Below, piece by piece: positions 21,054 to 27,811 of a DNA stretch of 39,608 nucleotides (the first letter of the stretch is position 1; each line of letters opens with the position of its first letter). Source of the DNA: a virus; the IMG/VR virus record IMGVR_UViG_3300025301_000033, positions 1 to 39,608 of that record. One strand, written 5' to 3'. Under the pieces are notes generated by a model that was not told where the DNA came from, ran no database searches, and saw only the letters and a program-made list of their open reading frames with translations. Both the position numbers and the translations under genes were made by a program.

Positions 21054-23014
21054 TACTGCTCCAATTGCTCCAGAATGTTATTTGTTATGCTTTGGGTACT
21101 CTCTTTATTCTCCTGATGGTCCTGCGTTATATTACCCTCTATTGAAAATCTATAAGAGCCATATAATTCAGCCCCTTCAATATCATGCCTGTAATAGTTT
21201 TCTTTATCGTTGTATCTAAGTTGGTAGTACGCCCCTTTGAACTTGTCAATGCCACTAATCTTAAATGCATCAGGTGCGTGCGTCCATCCACTCTCCTGCG
21301 CAAAGTCATAGTCACTGGTGTATTCCGCCCCTTCTAGAGCGCTCAGCATGTTGTTGTAGAGCTGGTTGTATATGAATGTAAATCCCTCTATAACCTGTTG
21401 AGGTGAGGTGTATACTGAATCACCGAATCCAGTCATTTTTGTTTCAGCGAATGATCTTCTAAGAACGTCCGCCAGCATACGTCCAGTAGGCTGCCTGTCC
21501 CTTGCTAACGCCAGTCCAAGTGTAGTCTCGAATGTCATGAGTGCTGAACGGTCAGGGTTCTCAAGGATCATCTTCATGCTGTCCCACGTCACATATTCCG
21601 CCGCTGTTCCTGGATCAATCATTGTTTTACCGTCATCAGAATACCTAGCGCCTTCATTCTCTCCATATTTATTTGCATGATCCAGCCACACCCCTACTTT
21701 TCCGTTTGGAGTGTCCATGAGATAGTCAGCTCGTTCCGGTACTGTGCTTTCTTTTGCAAAATCACCCACTTGCCTCTCAAAATCTTTCATGTCACCACCG
21801 CTTCCTGACGATACAGCGGCATTCATCAGTTGATTAAACAAGTCAAGCTTAGGTTGAATTATTCTTCCTGCTTCACCAATCGCGCCAAGGACAGTATCCC
21901 TATTTTCAATGATGGTAGGCATGATGAAGTCCGCCATTGTATCCAGTGTACGTTTCAAGTACTTGGCATACTTAAGTTGCTGATCCATTTGTGCTGGTGT
22001 CTTGAACGTCGCCTGTCCACCACCACCTGGATCTGAACGTTTAATTCCTTCCTTTGTCGCCGTTGTGTCAATGAATGTGAATCGGTCATATCCAAGCTGG
22101 CTGTTGATGTCCATGAGGTTTTGAATCTCAGGGCTTTTTCGGTAGAAAGTCTGCAATCTTTGTTTGTCAATAGGAATAGGGTCGCCATTACGGTCGTATA
22201 TCATTTCTCCCTTATCATTCTCTTTGTATATATTCTCGTAGACAACGGTGAACGGTCCACTACGATCATTCATCTTATCCAGTTCGGACATGTACATGTT
22301 AAGGGCTGCGGCTCCTATTTCTCTATCCGCCTTTCCTTTCTCCACTCCCATCTGGAATAGCGTTGGTGCCATTTGCATCCCTGCCTGTCCTACGACATCG
22401 AAGAATCCTGCCACACCTTGCTGGTCCGTTCTTCCTGACATGAGTGCCGATCCAACCTGCAACAGCATCGCGAGTGACTGCATCTTCTGTCCCTCGTCGC
22501 CGTCACCCATGATCTGCCTTATGACATCCTTGTAACCTTCAATTCTTTTCAGGCTGTCATTGTCAATGAGTCCCGCATACATGTTTGACTGCTCCAGCAG
22601 AGCGGTATTGGTTGTCTCCGAATCCTCTATTGAATCACCTGTAGCGTTAGACTCTTCATGTGCTTCCGTATCTTCATCAACTATCTTATTCTTTTCCGTC
22701 TCAGGAAATGTAAGTAAATCATCTTCAGGAGGTTTTGTTTCTGTTGGTTTTTCCTCCACTATTTCATCTAGATCCAGCGTCTGCACCCTCTCCGGAATGG
22801 TACCATATGCCGCGAGTGGTCCTCCAAGGGCGACTGCCTGCTTGAATCTTCCCTGATTGCCTGCAGCGGCGTCCATGTAGTTCTTTGCATAGGGACGTGC
22901 CCTTTCCGCCGCACGCGTGGCAAATTCCTGTGCCGTTCCAGTCATCCTGTAGGCCGATCTTGCGGCCTTGTTCAATATTGGTTTGAAAAGCGGTCTAAGA
23001 AATGGATTGCCCAT
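21053..23014 (-). CDS. Large internal virion protein, candidate ejection protein
   Basis: In this 653-residue protein, a basic head (MGNPFLRPLFKPILNKAARS) is followed by an acidic Pro/Glu/Thr-rich linker (about 82-135). A helical Met- and Gln-rich region with GVAGFFDVVGQAGMQMAP comes next, then a long mixed domain. AGGAGG lies before the ATG, and the end overlaps the start of the 1139-residue gene. It is second of three consecutive large late proteins; an internal core or ejection role is inferred. Confidence 0.87.
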   Translation of the reverse strand: MGNPFLRPLFKPILNKAARSAYRMTGTAQEFATRAAERARPYAKNYMDAAAGNQGRFKQAVALGGPLAAYGTIPERVQTLDLDEIVEEKPTETKPPEDDLLTFPETEKNKIVDEDTEAHEESNATGDSIEDSETTNTALLEQSNMYAGLIDNDSLKRIEGYKDVIRQIMGDGDEGQKMQSLAMLLQVGSALMSGRTDQQGVAGFFDVVGQAGMQMAPTLFQMGVEKGKADREIGAAALNMYMSELDKMNDRSGPFTVVYENIYKENDKGEMIYDRNGDPIPIDKQRLQTFYRKSPEIQNLMDINSQLGYDRFTFIDTTATKEGIKRSDPGGGGQATFKTPAQMDQQLKYAKYLKRTLDTMADFIMPTIIENRDTVLGAIGEAGRIIQPKLDLFNQLMNAAVSSGSGGDMKDFERQVGDFAKESTVPERADYLMDTPNGKVGVWLDHANKYGENEGARYSDDGKTMIDPGTAAEYVTWDSMKMILENPDRSALMTFETTLGLALARDRQPTGRMLADVLRRSFAETKMTGFGDSVYTSPQQVIEGFTFIYNQLYNNMLSALEGAEYTSDYDFAQESGWTHAPDAFKISGIDKFKGAYYQLRYNDKENYYRHDIEGAELYGSYRFSIEGNITQDHQENKESTQSITNNILEQLEQ

Positions 23015-23016
23015 TT

Positions 23017-24048
23017 TTAACCTCCTTGCAAGTTCTGATAGCCCTGATATGCAGCGAGTCCTGTGATTCCGGTTCCAACGGCCTGTGCAAGCGGACTGGT
23101 TCCAGGCGATGTTCCCATCGCTGTCGCCATCGCGCTTGAAGGCATGCCTTGATAGATGTCGGAAACGAATCCCAATCGCTGGTATGGCTCATACGTTTGC
23201 TGTAACTGCTGTCTGTACTGTGCATCCAAGAACTGTTGTTGTGCTTGTTGCTGCACGGATCCTGATGCCATCAGTGACGCAATGTCTCCCTGTGCCTGTT
23301 GCTGCTGTTGTCCCCCTAATCCAGCCATTTGAGTTGCTGCCTGACCGTATCTCCCCATTTGTCCTGCAAATTGCTGTTGCGCCTGTTGTTGCGCTTGTCC
23401 ATAATTCTGTGCCAATGACTGTCCCACTGTCTCTGCCTGCTGTCTTCCAAGCTCCGCAGCTTGAACTCCTTGCCTTGCTCCGCCAAACGATCCAACCTGT
23501 CCTGCCTGTGCGGCGGCCTGATTCTGTAATTTTTGGAACTGGCTTTCTATTCCAGCAGTGACGTGCTGTTGGTATGGATTCATATAATCCTGATATCCTA
23601 CTTGGCCTGCCGTCTGCCCCGTTGGGTCATACGCCCCTGTTGCCGCCTGCGCATATTGTGACGCAGTGTTCAAGTAAGGCTGAAATGCTCCTAGTCCTGT
23701 TGTTGCAAGACCGAATGCCTGTGTTTGTTGAGGATTAAATGCTGCAACTTGCTGCTGTGGAATTTGAACTTGTCCTTCTGCCGCTCTTTGCCCCCTAGTT
23801 AGGTCTTCCCATTTAGTTCCTGGTGCATAAGCGCCTCCGGCAGGTCCTTGATATGTATATTTTCCAAAGTCTGGGTCACCAACCTTTGCTCCAGGGGTGG
23901 AAAGTTCCCATGGATTCTGTCCAAAGCGGGCATACTGCTGGGCAGTGCCCATCAACCCCATCTTCGCCGCTTCTATCTGTGGTGCGTCTCTTGTAAACTG
24001 TGTCTGAAATTGTGTGCCACTTGGGCTTTCACCGCCGCCAAAACTCAT
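23017..24048 (-). CDS. Gln/Ala-rich virion protein
   Basis: In this 343-residue protein the central two thirds are dominated by Gln, Ala and Gly (QQQFAGQMGRYGQAATQMAG, GGQQQQQAQG), likely long helices or a flexible rod. Near residue 70 GGAYAPGTKWEDLTRG resembles a segment of the 362-residue protein at 24878-25966. The ATG overlaps the acetyltransferase stop (ATGA), and AGGAGA lies just upstream. Gln/Ala-rich proteins beside large internal proteins are often ejection proteins; this is inference. Confidence 0.87.
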   Translation of the reverse strand: MSFGGGESPSGTQFQTQFTRDAPQIEAAKMGLMGTAQQYARFGQNPWELSTPGAKVGDPDFGKYTYQGPAGGAYAPGTKWEDLTRGQRAAEGQVQIPQQQVAAFNPQQTQAFGLATTGLGAFQPYLNTASQYAQAATGAYDPTGQTAGQVGYQDYMNPYQQHVTAGIESQFQKLQNQAAAQAGQVGSFGGARQGVQAAELGRQQAETVGQSLAQNYGQAQQQAQQQFAGQMGRYGQAATQMAGLGGQQQQQAQGDIASLMASGSVQQQAQQQFLDAQYRQQLQQTYEPYQRLGFVSDIYQGMPSSAMATAMGTSPGTSPLAQAVGTGITGLAAYQGYQNLQGG

Positions 24049-24497
24049 AATTTTCTCCTATAAGCGTTCGCAAAATGTTCCATACCTAGGCGTTTTGCCA
24101 TCGCGTCAAATTTTTTTGTCTCATTGTCCGAAAGGCGTGGCTCGAAGTACACTTCTTGCGCTCCGTTCATCTTCGCCCAGTCCATAAATTTTCTCATCAT
24201 AAATATACCTGCCATTCCGTTTCGCTTCGTGGGTTCAACATATAGTTCAAGCTCCCTTGCAAACTTCTCACGGCTGAAGTTGTATTCCAACAGCCTTCCA
24301 ACCATGAACCCAATCCTCTCTTCATCCTTCAGTGCAACGATCCCGAAATAGTTTGGATCATTGGTTGCGGTGTCTATGTATCTCGCCACCTTCTTCTTAT
24401 CATATTCAACCTCGCTCCAGTCTGACTCCTCATGGTGCTCCTTGGATACATACATCATCCACTCGAAGTCGTTAGGTTCCAAGAACCTCCATTCCAT
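24045..24497 (-). CDS. GNAT-family N-acetyltransferase
   Basis: This is a 150-residue, full-length GNAT fold: a variable N-terminal helix region, GIVALKDEERIGFMVGRLL (52-70) as strands 2-3, and motif A ELYVEPTKRNGMAG (84-97) for acetyl-CoA binding. The helix IFMMRKFMDWAKMNGA and strand VYFEP follow. The usual Q/RxxGxG/A is present as KRNGMAG. Lying within virion genes, it may acetylate a virion or host protein. The target is unknown. Confidence 0.87.
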   Translation of the reverse strand: MEWRFLEPNDFEWMMYVSKEHHEESDWSEVEYDKKKVARYIDTATNDPNYFGIVALKDEERIGFMVGRLLEYNFSREKFARELELYVEPTKRNGMAGIFMMRKFMDWAKMNGAQEVYFEPRLSDNETKKFDAMAKRLGMEHFANAYRRKL

Positions 24498-24500
24498 TAT

Positions 24501-24878
24501 CTACCCATGGTGCTTCCCGTATTTTTCACGTTTCTCCTTGGTTTCTTTTTGTTGCCTCTTCAGGGCTTCTTTTAACTTTTGTTTATCCTCTTTAGACTTG
24601 GCTTCTTTTTTAGCTTTAGCCTTTCCAGCTGCATATGCTACACCTGCAATGATAGCTCCCTTACCAATGTCTCTCGTAGTTTTCTTGATTTCTGGTATTA
24701 TTGGTCTTGCTTTTTCTGCTATCCTCGTTCCAGCAATTCCTTTAGGTTGTTTAATTCCTAAAGCTTCACTGGGTTTAATTGCTGGATAAGCTCCTTTTAC
24801 TCTTTTACCAAGCACTGGTGCTTTTTTTAAATGTTTTTTAAGGACTTTTCCCATTCCCCTTAATGCTGCGCCTGCCAT
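24501..24878 (-). CDS. Small lysine-rich virion-region protein
   Basis: The product has 125 residues, highly basic at both ends (KVLKKHLKKAPVLGKRVKG; KQKLKEALKRQQKETKEKRE), with a short hydrophobic centre (KGAIIAGVAYAAGKA). The base composition is more AT-rich than its neighbours. Its ATG overlaps the upstream stop (TAATG). It could be a DNA-binding internal protein or a small membrane-active peptide. No family recognised. Confidence 0.82.
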   Translation of the reverse strand: MAGAALRGMGKVLKKHLKKAPVLGKRVKGAYPAIKPSEALGIKQPKGIAGTRIAEKARPIIPEIKKTTRDIGKGAIIAGVAYAAGKAKAKKEAKSKEDKQKLKEALKRQQKETKEKREKYGKHHG

Positions 24879-25966
24879 TATATTACCTCCGACATGGTTT
24901 CTGATTCGGGATCGAGTACGTTCATAAGGTCGTACATTTGTCTAGCCCCTGCGTAGCGATCCCCACCACCCAGGTTTTCGACTGCCTTTGCAGTCATCAC
25001 GAACTCACCGTCAGACAGGTTCGCATTGATTGAATCCGATGTTCCAGTTCCCGGTCCACTGACACCGCCGCCATTTTCCAATGACGCTATGCCACCCTTG
25101 TTCCAGAATCCGCCACCAGTCGCCCACGGGTTTGTCATTTCCCCTTCGATCATCTCTTCAGGGACTCCGTACATCCATGCCAGTTCTTTTTTTCTTTTCT
25201 TTTGTGACTCTTCCCATTCCTCTTCCGGCGTCATTCTTCCGCCGTAGAGTGCCGCAGCCTGTGAGGCCGCCGTCGGTAGCCAGTTGGCCACTTGTTCTCC
25301 GCCGGTGAACACAGAAGCGCCTGACTGAGGGTCATACACTTGTTTCAACGGTGTAGTCTTGGAGAATATGTCCGCTCCAGGAAGTTCCCCACCTGTAAGT
25401 GCAGTTAAATCTATTGGTTTTTCACCAGGAATAGCGGAAGGTTTGGTATAACTTCCTTTTAAGACATCCCAAGGGGTCATTTTTTGAAATTCGTAACCCT
25501 TTTTTGGAACCATTCCTGTTATATCTTCCCACCTTTTTCCCCCTATTCCAGGGGCATAAGGTCCTCCAGCCGCTCCTGACGGCGTTCTAGTTCCCATCCA
25601 TCTTCGTCCTGTTACTCCCATCTCTTCGGGAATTACATCGGCAAATTGCTGGTTGTATGCGTTCGCGCCTTGCGCAGCGCTCATGTAGGAGAACGGAATT
25701 GACGCAAGTCCTGCGTACATCGCCGCCTTGCCTGGCCTTTTTGATCCGCTCAGCGCCGCCGTTCCGTATCCCATGGCTGACTGCATAAGCATGTTCCTCG
25801 CCATGGGGTTCATTCCACTAAACGCACTTCCAAGCCAACCTAACTTTCCACCTTGGCCCAACAGACTCGCCAATTTAGCGCTTCCCATAATGCCTGATCC
25901 AACCATAGGTAGAAGGAATGGCAGAAACGGTTTCGCCTTCTTAAGTAGTTTGCTTAGGAATCCCAT
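24878..25966 (-). CDS. Virion protein with C-terminal LSDGEFVMTAKAV domain
   Basis: In this 362-residue protein the N-terminus is basic and hydrophobic (MGFLSKLLKKAKPFLPFLLP), with Gly/Ala-rich helices to about 110. GGPYAPGIGGKRWEDITG follows near 135-152. The C-terminal 70 residues carry GPGTGTSDSINANLSDGEFV and ENLGGGDRYAGARQMYDLM. This Ser-Asp-Gly-Glu-Phe-Val segment recurs at the ends of many phage tail and internal proteins. A patch near 25400-25560 is noticeably AT-rich. A tail or ejection-apparatus role is likely; the exact one is unknown. Confidence 0.87.
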   Translation of the reverse strand: MGFLSKLLKKAKPFLPFLLPMVGSGIMGSAKLASLLGQGGKLGWLGSAFSGMNPMARNMLMQSAMGYGTAALSGSKRPGKAAMYAGLASIPFSYMSAAQGANAYNQQFADVIPEEMGVTGRRWMGTRTPSGAAGGPYAPGIGGKRWEDITGMVPKKGYEFQKMTPWDVLKGSYTKPSAIPGEKPIDLTALTGGELPGADIFSKTTPLKQVYDPQSGASVFTGGEQVANWLPTAASQAAALYGGRMTPEEEWEESQKKRKKELAWMYGVPEEMIEGEMTNPWATGGGFWNKGGIASLENGGGVSGPGTGTSDSINANLSDGEFVMTAKAVENLGGGDRYAGARQMYDLMNVLDPESETMSEVI

Positions 25967-25968
25967 TA

Positions 25969-26556
25969 TTATGATGCCATTAACTGATCAAATATTCTCA
26001 ACAGTTCATCACCAGCAGGCTGTATTCCAGTACCACCCTGTCCAAGTGGGTGATTAGGATCATTTAAGTTTTTCCATATCAATTGTATTGTTCTGTTACG
26101 GTCTGTCGTGCTCATGTCAGACAGTCCTGCTACATCAAAGGGTCCACCCCAAGGTGGCTCGGATGGATCTGGAAATGGTGGTGGAAATGGATCTGGAAAT
26201 GGTGGTGGAAATGGATCTCCTGGTCTTGGTGGCCATTGAGGTCCTCCCCACAATCGTGATGTGTTCATTCCACCCAGCATTGCATTAACCATATCATTCG
26301 CGCCGGATGCCCCTTGACCTCCGAATATACCACCCATACGATCACGTCCTATGTTTGGACTCCCTACAGGTACATTTGTCATTGGTCTTTCAAAGCCTGG
26401 TTGATTATATGTTCTGTCACCCATATTCAGGTATGTCGCTGGTTCCCTTCTTGCTGGTCCCGCACGATCAAATCCTATGTTGGGACGACTGTCGCCCGGC
26501 CGTACTCTTTGAGGGACAGAACCTGCCATTCTCATTATTCTATCGTCATAAACCAT
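25969..26556 (-). CDS. Pro/Gly-rich virion-region protein
   Basis: The product has 195 residues. It holds two PNIG repeats: SRPNIGFDRAGP near 23-34 and SPNIGRDRMGG near 66-76, matching the motif in the 179-residue protein at 17095-17634. The middle is a proline-rich tandem repeat (DPFPPPFP, twice) encoded by a 24-base DNA repeat. The C-terminus is an ordinary helical segment. GGGAG precedes the ATG. Likely a flexible virion linker; not recognised. Confidence 0.82.
   Translation of the reverse strand: MVYDDRIMRMAGSVPQRVRPGDSRPNIGFDRAGPARREPATYLNMGDRTYNQPGFERPMTNVPVGSPNIGRDRMGGIFGGQGASGANDMVNAMLGGMNTSRLWGGPQWPPRPGDPFPPPFPDPFPPPFPDPSEPPWGGPFDVAGLSDMSTTDRNRTIQLIWKNLNDPNHPLGQGGTGIQPAGDELLRIFDQLMAS
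26165..26218 (-). repeat. 24-base tandem repeat, 2.25 copies
   Basis: A 24-base unit is repeated exactly at 26165-26188 and 26189-26212, with six more bases of a third copy. It is in frame and encodes the Asp-Pro-Phe-Pro-Pro-Pro-Phe-Pro octapeptide. Copy number may vary by slippage between related phages. Confidence 0.9.
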
Positions 26557-26568
26557 TTTGTTTTCTCC

Positions 26569-26802
26569 CTATGATGTTCCGCCGAATATGCCAGGTAACT
26601 TGTTCACGCTGATCGCGACGTCCCTCCTTATGTCATTTTCTGTGGTATCAGTCGCAGGGTTGTTGATGTCGGTTTGCGCATCCTCTTCACTGGCGTAAAC
26701 CTCCCCTGTTGTGGCGTGCTTGACGGTGGTATTAGTTTCCACGTCGGGTGCCGTGATTATAGTCTTTCCGGCTGTCACGATTATGTCCTCTTTTATAGTC
26801 AT
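26569..26802 (-). CDS. Small structural-region protein of marine phage type
   Basis: The ATG with AGGAGG 8 bases upstream (MTIKEDIIVTAGKTI) is used rather than a TTG six codons earlier, giving 77 residues. The product is beta-rich and threonine-rich, with VKHATTGEVYASEEDAQTD in the centre and LPGIFGGTS at the end. Similar small proteins are frequent in uncultured marine phage contigs; I recall the pattern but no function. Confidence 0.82.
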   Translation of the reverse strand: MTIKEDIIVTAGKTIITAPDVETNTTVKHATTGEVYASEEDAQTDINNPATDTTENDIRRDVAISVNKLPGIFGGTS

Positions 26803-26832
26803 TTTTTGTCCTCCTTGCAAGAATTATTATTA

Positions 26833-27495
26833 TTATCCAGGGTTCCCTATCTCAAGTATTGAAAAATGGGAGTGAAGATCATTCGCTGATCCCGGATGAA
26901 ATGTGATATATTCACTTTCATCCATGACTTGAGGACGCGCACAAAACTCGGCAGCTAAACCAGCAGCTACTGTCCCCCCTAAATAAATAAAAGCAGTATC
27001 ACTTGAATCATTGAATTTTACATAAGTGGTACCCGAGGCGTTGCTTGTATCATCATTATGAATTAATACCGAACTAACTATGGCCTTCTTGGCCGTCGGA
27101 ACGGTGTAAACTGTTACCGTATCAGTTGTTGTATAATCATTTCGCTTGGCGATGAACTTGTTGTTGACTCCCTGGTCCCTTTCCAAAATGGATAAATGCA
27201 GTGTTAACCTATTGGAGTCACCGGCGGTGGCTTTGATAATATCCCCTTCATTTAAAATTAAATTTCTAGCAAAAATGTCCGTTTCCACCAAGGCACTAAT
27301 TGTTGCTGCAGTTATAACAGAAAACACGTTCGCACTGGAATCCGTAATTGTGATTGTAAGGGTCGTTGCGTTGTTTGAAGTTTCAGAATACCTGAAACTG
27401 TTAAGAAAAGCCGTCTTTTCATCCGGAACCGTATAAAGGGTCGTCGCGCTCGTTGTTGACAGGTTATATCTTTTTGTTACGTAATTGTGCGCCAT
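26833..27495 (-). CDS. Two-domain beta-rich virion protein
   Basis: The 220-residue product shows an internal duplication: KRYNLSTTSATTLYTVPDEK (8-27) and AKRNDYTTTDTVTVYTVPTA (about 115-134) begin two similar beta domains of about 100 residues. Each also has an Asn-Asp-Ser-Ser element later on. This suggests a dimer-like beta-sandwich, as in head decoration or tail accessory proteins. Between small genes and the late PNIG protein, it is probably on the virion surface or tail. Confidence 0.85.
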   Translation of the reverse strand: MAHNYVTKRYNLSTTSATTLYTVPDEKTAFLNSFRYSETSNNATTLTITITDSSANVFSVITAATISALVETDIFARNLILNEGDIIKATAGDSNRLTLHLSILERDQGVNNKFIAKRNDYTTTDTVTVYTVPTAKKAIVSSVLIHNDDTSNASGTTYVKFNDSSDTAFIYLGGTVAAGLAAEFCARPQVMDESEYITFHPGSANDLHSHFSILEIGNPG

Positions 27496-27672
27496 CTACT
27501 GTCCTATGTACCATGCCAGTCGTTCCTGTTCCTCACGGAGCTGCTCCGGAGTGTAGGTGGAATTCAGTGCCTTGATTACCTGATCAAGCGCCTCGACCAG
27601 TTTGTTGAACTGATCGGGGTCCACCCTGTTCTCATACGACTGCGGCAGTACTGGTTGATCAATCTTTGACAT
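27496..27672 (-). CDS. 58-residue small late protein
   Basis: The frame begins at the ATG 27670-27672 and ends with TAG directly before the next ATG. It overlaps the upstream microgene by 14 bases. The product is acidic and helical (MSKIDQPVLPQSYENRVDPD then QFNKLVEALDQVIKAL), followed by EEQERLAWYIGQ. It has no membrane segment. The tight overlaps and the filling of an otherwise empty gap argue that it is real. A tail chaperone or minor virion role is possible. Confidence 0.75.
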   Translation of the reverse strand: MSKIDQPVLPQSYENRVDPDQFNKLVEALDQVIKALNSTYTPEQLREEQERLAWYIGQ

Positions 27673-27811
27673 TGGTAATGTACTCCTTCGCCTTTTCCAG
27701 ATCCTCGTCCGTCAGGTCCCCTTCGGGCTTGATGATGCGCGCGACTTTTATGAGGGTGTCCTGGTTATACATCAGGTAATGTCCTTTCATTGGTTTTTTT
27801 TCTATGTCCAT
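27659..27811 (-). CDS. 50-residue small late protein
   Basis: Its ATG at 27809-27811 overlaps the stop of the gp10-like gene (TAATG), and its TGA lies inside the next gene. The product is charged and helical: MDIEKKPMKGHYLMYNQD, then IKPEGDLTDEDLEKAKEYI. No family recognised. With the 58-residue gene it forms a pair of tiny overlapping late genes, an arrangement sometimes used for tail assembly chaperones; that is speculation. Confidence 0.72.
   Translation of the reverse strand: MDIEKKPMKGHYLMYNQDTLIKVARIIKPEGDLTDEDLEKAKEYITNVKD

Noticed and set aside
23280-23420. CAG/CTG-like runs in the Gln-rich gene as a microsatellite
   Set aside because: Codons alternate between CAA and CAG with Ala and Gly interspersed, so it is protein-level composition rather than a pure DNA repeat.
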